A stretch of DNA of 64,000 nt, taken from Kluyvera cryocrescens NBRC 102467. Its GTDB lineage: Bacteria; Pseudomonadota; Gammaproteobacteria; Enterobacterales; Enterobacteriaceae. Under the pieces are notes generated by a model that worked only from the letters and a program-made list of their open reading frames with translations, did no database searches and was not told the origin of the DNA. This document shows, in pieces, positions 36,101 through 43,936 of this stretch (positions within the stretch are counted from its first letter, which is position 1; every line of letters starts with the position of its first letter). The stretch spans positions 1 through 64,000 of the forward strand of contig NZ_BCTM01000004.1 of NCBI RefSeq assembly GCF_001571285.1, given 5' to 3'. A program made the translations under genes and the position numbers.

Positions 36101-39100
36101 AATACAGCTGTGCTGAGCGGCGGTATCTCCGGGCTGGTCGTGATGGATAATACAGACCCGGTACAGGGGCCTATCGCTAACGGCGGTTATACCAACGATA
36201 ATACGCCAACCTTCAGCGGGATAGCGGAAGCTGGCACAACCATTACCTTCTACGACAATGGCAACCCTATCGCTATTGGCTCGACCGTGGTGAAAGGCGA
36301 CGGAACCTGGTCATTCACCCCATCGGGGTTAAGTGAAGGGTCGCACCTGATCACCACAACGGTGAATAACGGCGTTAATACAACGCTGCCTTCCGCGCTG
36401 TTCCAGTTTACCGTGGATACCACCACACCGGGTGCAGTGACGTCGCTGACGGTGACGGATGATGTGCTGCCGGGAACGGGCCGCATCAACGACGGTGGTA
36501 CGACCAATGACAAGAATCCGACCTTTAGCGGTGGCATAGCTTTACCGCTGCTGGAAGTGGGTAGCACGGTCATCATTATGGAAGGCTCTACCGAAATAGG
36601 CAGGGCGACGCTGGGTCTTACCGGACTCTGGTCAATTACCCCCACTAAACCACTGGGGGAAGGGAAACATGACTTCACTATTACGGTGGTCGATCAGGCG
36701 GGCAATCCCAGCTCGGGCACGAACTTTAGCCTGACGGTAGATGCCACACCACCAGCGATGGTCAAGGACATCACCCTCTCCGACGATGTTGACCCGGTGA
36801 AGGGAACCATTGTCGCCAATGGCTATACTAACGATGCCACGCCAACCTTGACCGGCGCTGCGAACAGCGCGGAAGCAGGAAGCACGGTCACTATCTATGA
36901 CGGCAGCGTGTTTTTGGGCTCGGTCGTCGCGAATGCGGATGGTTCGTGGAGTTTCACCACGCCAACTCTGCTCAACGGCAACCATAGTCTGACGGTCACT
37001 GCCACCGATTTGGCGGGTAACGTTAGCACAGTGACCCCACCAATTAACTTCACCGTTGATACCGTTAACCCTGCACCGATTCTCGTGTTGAGCGTCTCGA
37101 ACGATGTCGGATCGACGGCGTTGTTGACCGGTGCGACGACGAAAGACAGCACGCCGATTATCAGCGGACGCGCAGAAGCAGGCAGTACGGTCAATGTCTA
37201 CAATGGCTCGACGATTATTGGTACTACTACCGCTAGGGCTGATGGTACATGGAGCGTTGCGCCAAATTCGTTGACCGATGCGACCTACACCTTTACGGCA
37301 ACCGCCACCGATGCAGCGGGTAATGTCAGTATTGCCTCGCCGCCTTTCACCCTGACGATTGATACCCAGGCCCCGAATGCGCCGTTGGCCTTTACCGTGA
37401 CCGACAACATTGCGCCCGTGACCGGCAATGTGACCAGTGGCACGACCATCAACGACACTCATCCGGTACTGACCGGTGCTGCCGGGAGCGTCGAGGCCAA
37501 TGCGCTGGTCACGATTTATAACGGTAGCAACATTATTGGCACCACCCGTGCGCTGGCCGATGGTTCATGGAGCTACACATCACTGACGGCATGGAACAAT
37601 GCTGCTTATACACTGTCTGTCACCGCTACGGATGCGGCGGGTAACGAAAGCGGCAAATCACCGGTCTTTAATCTCACCATCGATAATGTAATACCAGCTG
37701 CGCCAGGGAACATTACGATCTATGACGATTATGGCGCGATTGTGGGTAATGTGACGAACGGTGGCGTGACCGACGACACTAAACCCATGCTGAGCGGTAC
37801 GGCTGAGCTGGGGAGTACCATTAAGATCTACGATAACGGTATTCTGGTGGATAGCGTTGTCGCCACGGGGCCCGGGGGGGCGTGGAGTTACCAAGTGGTC
37901 AATCCGCTACAGCCGGGTCCGCACAGCTTCACCGTCACGGCAACCGATGCGGCCGGCAACGTCAGCCTGCCATCGGCAACCTTTGTGATGACCGTCAACA
38001 CGACAGCTCCGGCGGCGATCCTCAACTATATCGTCACCGACGATATCTCTCCGGGAGTTGGTGTGTTGACGAGTGGGACGTCAACCAACGACAGTCTGCC
38101 AACGATTTCGGGCATTGGTGGTACGCCAAATACGACCGTGATTGTCCTTGATGGCGGCATCGAAATTGGCCGTGCCACGGTCAACGGAGTGGGGATTTGG
38201 TCGTTTACGCCCTCCAGTTCGCTGAAGGACGGGCCTCACAGCTTGACTCTGAAGGTGTCTGATGCGGCAGGTAACACCAGTGCGGAAACTGCCCCCTTCA
38301 TTTTGAATGTCGACACGGTGACACCGCTGTCGGGTACGATACCGCTGGTCAATGATAACGTCGGTACTGTTAAGGGCGATCTGGCGAGCGGGGCGCTGTC
38401 CGACGACAATACGCCGACGTTACGCGGTACCGTAGAGCCGAATACCTGGGTTAACGTCTATGACGGCAGCAAGCTGCTGGCAACGGTGCAGGCGGATAAC
38501 ACCGGAGCCTGGAGCTATACCACGGCGGCGCTTGCTGATGGGGAACATCGTTTCAGCACTACGGTGAGCGATGCGGCGGGTAACGTCAGCGGTTCGTCAC
38601 CGGTATTTATCCTGAATATCGACGCGACGGCACCTCCGGTGGCAAGCAACATCACCGTCATCGACAATGTTTCTCCGGGGACGGGATTACTGTCCAACAA
38701 CGGCTCAACCAATGACAATACGCCAACCCTGAACGGTACCGCTGAGGCCAATGCGATAGTCACTATCTACAACGGCAGCAACATTTTGGGCACTGTACAG
38801 GCCGACAGTAATGGCATATGGAGCTTCACCCCGTCGGTGTTAGCCGATGGTACCTATACGTTCTCAACGACCGTCAGCGATGCGGCAGGTAACTCGAGCG
38901 AACATTCGCCAGATTTCACGCTCACTATCGACACCAAATTGCCCGCGACGATTGGCGTACTGACGGTGACGGATGCGGTCGACCCGGTATCCGGAACACT
39001 GAACAACAACGCCAGTAGCAACGACGGTCGGCCGGTGATTAGCGGCACGGCTGAGAAAAATGCCACCATTACCGTGTATGACGGCAACAAAGTGTTGGGC

Positions 39101-42100
39101 ATCACCACAGCCGATGGCAATGGGATATGGTCATTCCAGCCAGCCGCGGTGCTGGCCGATGGGCAACATACTTTTACGGCCACGGCGACCGATGCGGCAG
39201 GCAATATCGGCGGCTCATCGCCGACGTTTAACCTGACCATTGACACCGTCGCGCCTGGCGTGATTACCGGCCTGACGGTGTACGATGATGTCGCGGCAGA
39301 TTTGGGAAACCTGACTTCAGGCAGCATCACCAACGACACGATGCCAACCTTCACCGGCATCGCAGAAGCCAACAGCAAGGTCAATATTTATGATGGCACC
39401 AGCCTGGTGACTACGGTAACGGCTGGCAGCAACGGGCAGTGGACATGGACGCCAACGACGGCGCTGACGACCGGCACGCATAGTTTTACCTTCAATGCCG
39501 TCGATGCAGCGGGAAATATCGGGGTGAAAACACCGGCATTTGTCCTCAATATCGATCCGACTATCGGTACACAGATCCTCAATGCGGTTAACGATGAGGC
39601 TGGACTGACGCTGACGACGTCGATTCAACAGGTTACCGCCCCGAACAATACCGCGTCGCAAAGCCTGAACGTATTGAAGCTGGGTGTAGGCGAATTGTTG
39701 TCGCTAAATGTCATCCAAAGCAGCCAACTGCCGACCTTCCACGTTGATGAAGGCGCTTCACGTGCGTTGACACTCCAGGGAAGTGCGGTGGGCGTGACGC
39801 TACTGTCGACGTTCGATCTGTATATCTACAAGTCCAACGGTGACGGTACCTACAGCATGTACCAGAAGGTGGATAACTTCCTGCAGGTGCTGCTGTTGGC
39901 TGGAAGCTCAGGGACGGCGAAGCTGAACCTCCCAGCTGGTGACTATGCGATGCTGCTACAGGCAGATGACGGTCTGTCACTGTTGACCAGTAGCCAGTTG
40001 AAGGTGACATCTGATGTCACGACCGGCGTCTTTGTCGATTCCGCTGGGGCGACCACGACCGGTAACGTCATTACCGGCGCGGGAGGTGGCGGCGTTGATA
40101 GTGCGCCAAATGGTACGGTGGTGAGCGGAGCTAGCGGCGGGTCATCCACCGGCATGAGCTCCGTCGCAGCAAGCGGTTCGACCACCATCGTGGGTACCTA
40201 CGGAACGTTGATTATTAACGCCCAGGGGGGGTATACCTACACCCTGAAATCCGGCGTTTCTCCGTCCAGCATCACCGGGCCAGATGTCTTTACCTACCAG
40301 TTGAAAGCGCCAAATGGTTCAACCAGTAATGCGACGCTGACAATCGATCTTAATTTGCCTAACCTTCACGCCAACGGCGATAAAGTCACGCTCGAGGTTG
40401 ACCCTACGCCTGCAAATGTCTCTACCGATGGGGTGAGCAACTCTTCGGTTATTGTGGCTAGTGTTGGGTTAGGGGATGTGCTGGGCGTCAATGTCAGTTT
40501 AGCCGGACAACTGCAGGTTGATGTTCCTACAAACTCAACCCGAACCTTTACGCTAGGCGGTAGCGTCGTTGGGGTCGCCCTACTGTCGACTTTTGATCTT
40601 TATATCTACAAACTTAACCCGACAACCGGTCAGTATGAGCAGGAAAAAATCTATAACGACTGGATCAAGGTTCTGGCGTTGGCAGGAACACAGTCTCAAT
40701 CTATTACGCTGGGCGCGGGGCACTACGTCTTCCTGCTGAAAGCAGATACTGGCGTTGCTGTGGGGAGTATCGCCACGTTATCGACCAGTAATGATGTCAC
40801 CCATACCTATCAGGCTGCCGTTGAATCTATCTCCGGCAACGTGATAACCGGGGCGGGCAGCAGTGGAGGAGCGGATGTCGCGCCTGTGGGCACAATAGTG
40901 AGTTATGTGAATGGTCAGGCGATTGCTACCACCGGCACCACCACCATTGTCGGCAACTACGGCAACTTAGTCATCAACGCGCAAGGGGGATACACCTATA
41001 CCCTACGTACTGGCCAGCCGGCAACCTCGCTGGGCCAGGAAACGTTCACCTACGTTATTCGCAACGGCTCATCGGTGAGCACCTCAACCCTGACCATTTC
41101 GCTGCCGTCTGTTGGATCGTCGATAACGAGCCAGTCGATGATGGCCACCATGGCGCTGGTTGCCGACGAAAGTGTGGTTCAGGATTCAACGGCGGCACAG
41201 ACTACGGCGCAGGCGGCCACGCTGCTGGCAACTACCAGCGAAACGACGGCCGAGGCCTCGACGCTGCAGGTGGCCAGCACCGACAGTCTGGAGAATTCAA
41301 CGCTGGTGCTGGCGTTCTCTTCACTGCCAACCGCCAGCGGGCAGGCGGTTTATCAAATCCTTGATGCACAGGGGAATTTGATTGCCACCGGCACGTTGAC
41401 GACAGACGCCACGACCTTGACGGCCAGCATTAACTTGGACAACGCCGTGCTTCACGACGGCCAGTACAGCGTGTTGCTGCAAGATACCGCGGGCAATGCG
41501 CTGAACAGCGAATTCAGCACGGTACTGACCAGCGTGGCGGTGACGCCGGAAGCTTCAGCGGCGGGCGTCACGGTGGAAGGGCAGATTGCTGAAATCGCAC
41601 TCGGTTCGCTGTGGAGCACCATCACCTTCGCCAATGAAAGCGGTCAGCAGGTGACCGAGACGGCGGGCAGCGGGGTGTCGCAAACCCTACAGGGGCTTTA
41701 CGGTACGCTGGTTCTGCACGCCGATGGCAGCTACAGCTATACCCTGCGTGAGGGCGTGAGCGTGGCGGATCTGACCCAGCGCGAGCAGTTTGACTACACC
41801 ATCAAGGCTCCAGACGGCAGCCTGAGTCACGGGAATCTGATCATTGATCTGCATCCGCACGTTGAGGGCAGCGACAAGTCCGACACCACGGCGAGCAGCG
41901 CCTATGACGATACCTATACGCTCGGCGGAGGCGGGGATACGGTGGTCTTTAATCTGCTGGATAACGACGATGCGACCGGCGGCAATGGCCATAACAATCA
42001 TTGGACAGATTTCTCAGTTAGTGACGGCGATCATATAGATATCAGCAAGCTACTGACCGACTGGAGTGGTAAATCTGAGGATCTCGGCCAATATTTATCT

Positions 42101-42253
42101 ATAGAACACACGGCGTCGGGCGACACGGTCGTATCGATTGACCGTGACGGCGCAGGGACGCAGTACCAATCAACGCAACTTATCACGCTCGACGGCGTGC
42201 AACCGACGCTGGAGGAGCTGCTGCACCACGACTCATCGGCTAACCACGGATAA
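27167..42253 (+). CDS. bapA: Giant Bap-type surface adhesin secreted by type I system
   Basis: 5,028 residues. The N-terminus (about 1-140) is the BapA-type prefix domain (INPQDIAELDRHGNDLVITL is typical), ending in a hydrophobic Gly/Ala-rich patch. Then come 38 Ig-like repeats of about 100 residues by my count (about 175-4125), each with a TNDxTPxxSGxAExG...IYD block and a DAAGN block. Two copies of a longer module follow (about 4140-4650, each with LLSTFDLYIYK and GNVITGAG), then a Ala/Thr-rich stretch and a partial third copy. The last 130 residues are the type I secretion signal (GGGGDTVVFNLLDNDD, then DGDHIDISKLL). It has no cleaved signal peptide, as expected. The exporter lies directly downstream, the same order as Salmonella bapABCD. 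In that family the protein drives biofilm and host adhesion. Confidence 0.93.
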   Translation: MANISITARSGATTSTVSGESASVISPSIVKLNINPQDIAELDRHGNDLVITLKDGEKITIENYFTVDAEGHGSELVLEDQNGALWWVKEPATGLHFAPLADIDTLLIVQSGTEGAMPWILGALGVGAGMAAAAASIGSTGNHNHSVDTDPNDNSGTDPVTPPGNGLNQVDNTSDLTITDNVEQNTGPVAKGGITNDNTPTLSGVALANSTVTIYDGDTLLGSVKADAKGAWSFTTAVLADGVHSFTTTVSKDGISSGRSGAYVVTIDTHSPGEVTLLIATDNQTPLLGTISAGETTNDNTPVISGKAEPGSVVNIYDYGKLVGSALVDVHGNWGLELSTALGEGKHSLTANATDLAGNVGPTTDPLLFNVDTVKPATISEFTVSDDAGGTVVTLTDGDTTTDSSPTFSGSVDSVKDGTTVSVYNGSTLLGTVAVAPDGSWSFTPDVPLAGGSYNFNIVVTDAAGNKSDPSETFILKITPPSTDVTVTSVDDNVDPISRELTNGASTNDTTPEFTGKGPASGTITVYIDGVEIGTVTADAQGIWHFTPPSLADNRYSFTFSSDAGVTVSEPYILTVDTQTPDAVGDMTVIDDLNPEIGQLQSGDSTNDGTPIISGTAEPGTTVSIYDDGSIIGSTLVGEDGQWGFTPKPALSEGTHHITTVVTDMAGNNSVVSPEFVLVVDSRAPHPVTDLLVTDNKAPTVGTITAGEVTNDATPVLSGKAEPGSDIIIYDKGIEIAHTVTDANGHWGLELTTPLSDGPHGLTVVAVDAAGNVSQPTTELVFSVDTSAPLAANSITVTDDVGPVKGTLTSGGTTDDTSPTLSGRAEPHSTISIYDGGTLLGQVVVDSAGEWRFTPEMPLNSGLHQFTTVVSDTAGNVSPPSPGFNLTITPVADPISGLVVTDDANPVKGPLANGAATNDVTPTFTGSAAANSTIAIYDNGVLLTSVKADGNGQWNFTPSLALKEGTHSVTFIVDNGSGPSAPSQPFVLTVDTTVPEPVTNLVIVDDRAPNIGQLTNGSMTNDSTPIISGNAEPGTTVTLYDGTQLLGSVKVGSDGQWGFIPNAPLGEGVHTITTTVTDAAGNVSAPSPEFVLGVDTVAPGAVTLFIATDNETPNVGTIVSGEATNDSTPILSGKADPGVQVVIYDGTREIARVTADINGNWGLELATPLADGSHSLTAVAVDAAGNTSQPTTAVEIIVDTLAPNSVAGLTVMDNVGGQKGPLGNLSQTDDTQPTFSGTAEPGTTVSIYDNGALLGTALVNSNKTWTFTPDVPLEIGRHDITTQVTDAAGNVSVITPPFTITVALTPDAIANVTVLDSTPPDIGPIANGGSTNDNQAKFSGTLPGTTDGTIMVYDHGQLVGTVTLEDASSWSWYPDTPFEDGMHSMTFVLSVNNVESEPSQPYVIYVDTVVPEPVGDLHIVDDATPGIGQLQSGGSTNDPTPIISGTAEPGTTVTIKDNGNIIGTVTAGADGQWGFIPDPALSEGSHAITTIVSDAAGNASAESLAFNLEVDTGIPDTISSLVVSDDREPGTGVLKAGDFTNDNTPTLTGRAENNATVTIYDGNTVLGTVQANSTGQWSFTPTLPLGDGPHSLSATVTDSAGNTSVKSPAFTLTIDTTPPVPVSGIIISADTGVVAPGGSTNDTTLTVRGNSEPYSNVTIYDTDGTTVLGTIQADLNGAWSVPISALAEGPHSITAKATDAMGNVSAASQPSVVVIDLTPPAQITGITVTDTHLPTLGTVGANGHTNDSQPTLSGRAEANSTVKIYNTEGNVTTLIATVQADSDGNWSVKPTTALGDKQYSLTATATDAAGNVGTASPPINFTVDTTAPSAMTGMILQNNGVTLADGVTINNASPTLKGVGEEGATIVVYDTDGTTVLGTTVAGSGGAWSINLPVLSEGPHELTAKAIDSAGNTSESSNQVAITIDTIPPEKISGITVTDSHGAVTSGMDINETLPILSGKAEPHTIINVYNGTTLIGTGQADANGDWSFSPNVPPTPSLKDGNYSLTATATDEAGNVSVPSPSFVFTVDTIAPDPVTALVITDNVAPVIGNVPNGGSTNDTTPTFSGKVEPGAKVEVYSGIAPNLDLLTTVTAGDDGSWSYTPAPLQQGEYHITVTVTDAAGNSSTASADFVIEVDTNAPTSAPTFVVVDDVDPVKVNVQSGQSSNDATPTLNGFSEPGSTVTIYNGKAVLGTASASKIDGSWTFTPTSALRDGDYHLTATATDAAGNIGPASPVFDLTIDTAAPNGVTNMTVTDDVSPVVGQLTSGSSTNDKNPTFSGNAEAGTIVIIYNNDHSVSTELGRVTADSNGVWAFTPTLTDGDYSITTMVVDKAGNNSGASSAFELTVDTVKPAQVGSFVVSDNVLPVAVDLNDGDSTNDSTPVISGTAESNSKVLLFDNGKWVATVTANADGDWSYQVTTALTEGKHSYTTVVEDAAGNQSTTFGPFVIHVDTVVPTTPGAIIATDNRALHEGNIPASGLTNDKTPTLSGVVEGNARVTIYQDGNAVDTVIAGTDGKWSYTTSDLTDSQHVFSVTATDAAGNVSEHSPDLVLNIDTKAPAVMDAVNVTEDLAVGSGAVTANGYTRDTTPTFSGTAEKGSTITLYDGTTPLGTTTASLIDGSWSFTYPTALEQREYTITATATDAAGNESVASPEFIFTVDSVAPGPVVNLVISDNVAGGIVGELKTGDLTNDNTLTLTGKAEVGTMVSIYNDTKLVGSVEVTATDGSWSFTTDELDDGVASLTTKVTDKAGNVSEPTPPIVLHIDATAPAVPQAITGTDDVAWYQGAINHNGLTNDAQPTLSGVVEGNASVTIYQGFGTATPVKVATVTADAEGRWQYTPTDSLDDGKYTFYVTATDAAGNTSDPSGNLVFTVDTEAPISFSLLIVNDNIGTILGEILDGKTDDNRPTFTSVALSNQAGSIINIYDGETLIGSATIDNLGIWSFTPDAPLADGDHVFTARIMDAAGNESQPTDEFNLNINTAVLSGGISGLVVMDNTDPVQGPIANGGYTNDNTPTFSGIAEAGTTITFYDNGNPIAIGSTVVKGDGTWSFTPSGLSEGSHLITTTVNNGVNTTLPSALFQFTVDTTTPGAVTSLTVTDDVLPGTGRINDGGTTNDKNPTFSGGIALPLLEVGSTVIIMEGSTEIGRATLGLTGLWSITPTKPLGEGKHDFTITVVDQAGNPSSGTNFSLTVDATPPAMVKDITLSDDVDPVKGTIVANGYTNDATPTLTGAANSAEAGSTVTIYDGSVFLGSVVANADGSWSFTTPTLLNGNHSLTVTATDLAGNVSTVTPPINFTVDTVNPAPILVLSVSNDVGSTALLTGATTKDSTPIISGRAEAGSTVNVYNGSTIIGTTTARADGTWSVAPNSLTDATYTFTATATDAAGNVSIASPPFTLTIDTQAPNAPLAFTVTDNIAPVTGNVTSGTTINDTHPVLTGAAGSVEANALVTIYNGSNIIGTTRALADGSWSYTSLTAWNNAAYTLSVTATDAAGNESGKSPVFNLTIDNVIPAAPGNITIYDDYGAIVGNVTNGGVTDDTKPMLSGTAELGSTIKIYDNGILVDSVVATGPGGAWSYQVVNPLQPGPHSFTVTATDAAGNVSLPSATFVMTVNTTAPAAILNYIVTDDISPGVGVLTSGTSTNDSLPTISGIGGTPNTTVIVLDGGIEIGRATVNGVGIWSFTPSSSLKDGPHSLTLKVSDAAGNTSAETAPFILNVDTVTPLSGTIPLVNDNVGTVKGDLASGALSDDNTPTLRGTVEPNTWVNVYDGSKLLATVQADNTGAWSYTTAALADGEHRFSTTVSDAAGNVSGSSPVFILNIDATAPPVASNITVIDNVSPGTGLLSNNGSTNDNTPTLNGTAEANAIVTIYNGSNILGTVQADSNGIWSFTPSVLADGTYTFSTTVSDAAGNSSEHSPDFTLTIDTKLPATIGVLTVTDAVDPVSGTLNNNASSNDGRPVISGTAEKNATITVYDGNKVLGITTADGNGIWSFQPAAVLADGQHTFTATATDAAGNIGGSSPTFNLTIDTVAPGVITGLTVYDDVAADLGNLTSGSITNDTMPTFTGIAEANSKVNIYDGTSLVTTVTAGSNGQWTWTPTTALTTGTHSFTFNAVDAAGNIGVKTPAFVLNIDPTIGTQILNAVNDEAGLTLTTSIQQVTAPNNTASQSLNVLKLGVGELLSLNVIQSSQLPTFHVDEGASRALTLQGSAVGVTLLSTFDLYIYKSNGDGTYSMYQKVDNFLQVLLLAGSSGTAKLNLPAGDYAMLLQADDGLSLLTSSQLKVTSDVTTGVFVDSAGATTTGNVITGAGGGGVDSAPNGTVVSGASGGSSTGMSSVAASGSTTIVGTYGTLIINAQGGYTYTLKSGVSPSSITGPDVFTYQLKAPNGSTSNATLTIDLNLPNLHANGDKVTLEVDPTPANVSTDGVSNSSVIVASVGLGDVLGVNVSLAGQLQVDVPTNSTRTFTLGGSVVGVALLSTFDLYIYKLNPTTGQYEQEKIYNDWIKVLALAGTQSQSITLGAGHYVFLLKADTGVAVGSIATLSTSNDVTHTYQAAVESISGNVITGAGSSGGADVAPVGTIVSYVNGQAIATTGTTTIVGNYGNLVINAQGGYTYTLRTGQPATSLGQETFTYVIRNGSSVSTSTLTISLPSVGSSITSQSMMATMALVADESVVQDSTAAQTTAQAATLLATTSETTAEASTLQVASTDSLENSTLVLAFSSLPTASGQAVYQILDAQGNLIATGTLTTDATTLTASINLDNAVLHDGQYSVLLQDTAGNALNSEFSTVLTSVAVTPEASAAGVTVEGQIAEIALGSLWSTITFANESGQQVTETAGSGVSQTLQGLYGTLVLHADGSYSYTLREGVSVADLTQREQFDYTIKAPDGSLSHGNLIIDLHPHVEGSDKSDTTASSAYDDTYTLGGGGDTVVFNLLDNDDATGGNGHNNHWTDFSVSDGDHIDISKLLTDWSGKSEDLGQYLSIEHTASGDTVVSIDRDGAGTQYQSTQLITLDGVQPTLEELLHHDSSANHG
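27690..39565 (+). repeat. Tandem array of 38 Ig-like repeats inside the adhesin gene
   Basis: About 310 bases per unit. The units share the protein pattern rather than identical DNA: codons differ widely between copies, so the array is old or diversified. The pattern is V-x-D-[DN], then G-x-[LI]-x-x-G-x-[ST]-[TN]-[DN]-[DN], then P-x-[FIL]-[ST]-G, then [IV]-Y-[DN], then W-[ST]-[FWY]-[TS]-P, then [TS]-D-x-A-G-N. Repeats 12, 15, 17, 27 and 29 depart most from it. Confidence 0.85.
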
Positions 42254-42271
42254 CGTTCTGCAAGGTAGCAG

Positions 42272-42415
42272 CGGGCCTGACGGCCCGAAGAAGTCTCTCG
42301 CGCGCCGTTAACCCGTCGTCAGACGGGCTAACGGTTGTCGCAGCAGGACGGCACGATCTCAGGAGCACGACCCTCTGACCCGCTTGTTCCCTATGGAAGG
42401 GATAAAACTGCGGGT
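42272..42415 (+). other. Three stem-loops between adhesin and exporter genes
   Basis: In the 237-base gap I see CGGGCC/GGCCCG (42272-42287), CCGTTA-CCCGTC with GACGGG-TAACGG (42305-42334, one mismatch), and ACCCGC/GCGGGT (42378-42415) enclosing a smaller TCCCT/AGGGA stem. None has a good T-run. They could cut or pause the transcript so that the exporter genes are expressed at a different level from the adhesin. Confidence 0.45.
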
Positions 42416-42490
42416 ACGGATATTCATCAATAGTCATAAAACTACAAACGGCCGTTCAGGCCAACATATTGATAGTATTGGGGATGTTGT

Positions 42491-43936
42491 ATGGGAATGC
42501 GAAGCGGTAAGCGCACAACACTGATTTGGTTAGCGGTCTGTATCCAGCCATTGCTGCTGTCTGATGCATGGGCGGCGTGGGGGCGCTCGGATACGGAAAC
42601 GGCCCGGCAAATCAATCCACAAAAAATCGCGCAAGGCGATGAGTTGCCTAATCTCAGAGGGCGCGATCCTGGCCTTGCCGCCAGCGCCACGCCGCCTGCC
42701 AATCTGAATATCACCCAGGCGGTGCAGCGCGCCGTTCAGTGGTACCCAGACATCGGCACGCAGGCCGGTAAGCTGATGAGTACCGCGGAAAAAATCGACG
42801 TCGCCCGCGCCAAATACTACCCGCAAATTAGCGCTGGCTTGAATAACGGCGTTACCAACAGCTATTCCAACCACGGTAACGTGCCTTCAGTGGTGCTGTC
42901 GGTTTCTCAGATGCTCTATGATTTTGGCCTGACGGACAGCGCGGTGCGTGAAGCCAACGCTGCGGTGGCGGGGCAACAGGCTATTGTGTTGTTAAGTATT
43001 GATAAAGTGGCCCACGATACCGCCGCCGCGCTGGTTCAGGTTCAGGGCTATCAGGAGCTGGTGGCGATTGCGGAAGAACAGCTCAGCTCGCTGCAACAGA
43101 TTGGCAAGCTGGCGAATGAACGTAATAGCGAAGGGGCGAGTTCGCTCTCCGACGTCGTGCAAACCGACGCACGTATCGAAGGCGCGCGGGCGACGCTGGC
43201 GCAGTACCAGGCCAATCTGGAACGCTGGCGGGCGACGCTCTCGACCTATCTGGGCTGGAATAATATCGCAAGAGTCAGCAATGAGTTCCCGCAAAATCTG
43301 GGCAAGTCCTGCAGCGTAGCTTCCGTCGATGACCAACTGGTGCCATCGGTACTGGCGGCGCGAGCGCAGGTTAATCAGGCGGCGGCGCAGCTGGCGGGAG
43401 CGGAAGCGCAGATGAAACCGACGATTTCGGTGGAATCGGATGTCACCCACTATCTCAACGACCGCTATGCCAACAGCGAACAGCTCGATCGCACCCAATA
43501 CTCAGCCTATGTGCGGGTCAAAATGCCGATTTATCAGGGCGGCGGGCTGACCGCCAACCGCGATGCTGCCCAGTACAGCCTTGACGCAGCGACGACGGCG
43601 GTGCGCAGCGCCCAGCTCGAAGTGCGTCAGCAGCTCAGCGCGGCACAAAACGCATCGGTCAGCCTCGAACAGGCGCTGCAGATCCAGGCGCGCCAGCAGC
43701 TCCTGACGCAAAAAACCCGCGAGCTGTACCAGCAGCAATATCTCGACCTGGGATCGCGTCCTTTCCTGGATGTGCTGAACGCCGAACAGGAAGTCTATCA
43801 GGCACGCTTTACCCAACAGGAAACACAAAGCCAGCTGCGCACCCTACAGCTTGACTGTCTGTACAACACCGGGCGCACCCGCCAGCAGTTTGCGCTCAAT
43901 AACCAATCCATTCAGGGTGTGGAGATCCAACCATGA
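42491..43936 (+). CDS. TolC-family outer membrane channel of the adhesin exporter (BapB/LapE-like)
   Basis: 481 residues with a signal peptide (about 1-29, ending SDAWAAWG). The rest has the TolC plan: two repeats of long helices with strands, for example YPDIGTQAGKLMSTAEKIDVARAKYYPQ at the start and LGSRPFLDVLNAEQEVYQARF near the end. It forms the outer-membrane duct for type I secretion. GGGG lies 7 bases before the ATG; a second ATG two codons later is also possible. Its stop overlaps the start of the ABC gene (ATGA), so the three exporter genes are one unit. The dedicated TolC homologue means the adhesin need not rely on the housekeeping TolC. Confidence 0.92.
   Translation: MGMRSGKRTTLIWLAVCIQPLLLSDAWAAWGRSDTETARQINPQKIAQGDELPNLRGRDPGLAASATPPANLNITQAVQRAVQWYPDIGTQAGKLMSTAEKIDVARAKYYPQISAGLNNGVTNSYSNHGNVPSVVLSVSQMLYDFGLTDSAVREANAAVAGQQAIVLLSIDKVAHDTAAALVQVQGYQELVAIAEEQLSSLQQIGKLANERNSEGASSLSDVVQTDARIEGARATLAQYQANLERWRATLSTYLGWNNIARVSNEFPQNLGKSCSVASVDDQLVPSVLAARAQVNQAAAQLAGAEAQMKPTISVESDVTHYLNDRYANSEQLDRTQYSAYVRVKMPIYQGGGLTANRDAAQYSLDAATTAVRSAQLEVRQQLSAAQNASVSLEQALQIQARQQLLTQKTRELYQQQYLDLGSRPFLDVLNAEQEVYQARFTQQETQSQLRTLQLDCLYNTGRTRQQFALNNQSIQGVEIQP

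Noticed and set aside
27690..39565. Regular about 310-base periodicity considered as CRISPR or satellite DNA
   Set aside because: The frame is open throughout and the repeats encode Ig-like domains; there are no short identical repeats with spacers.
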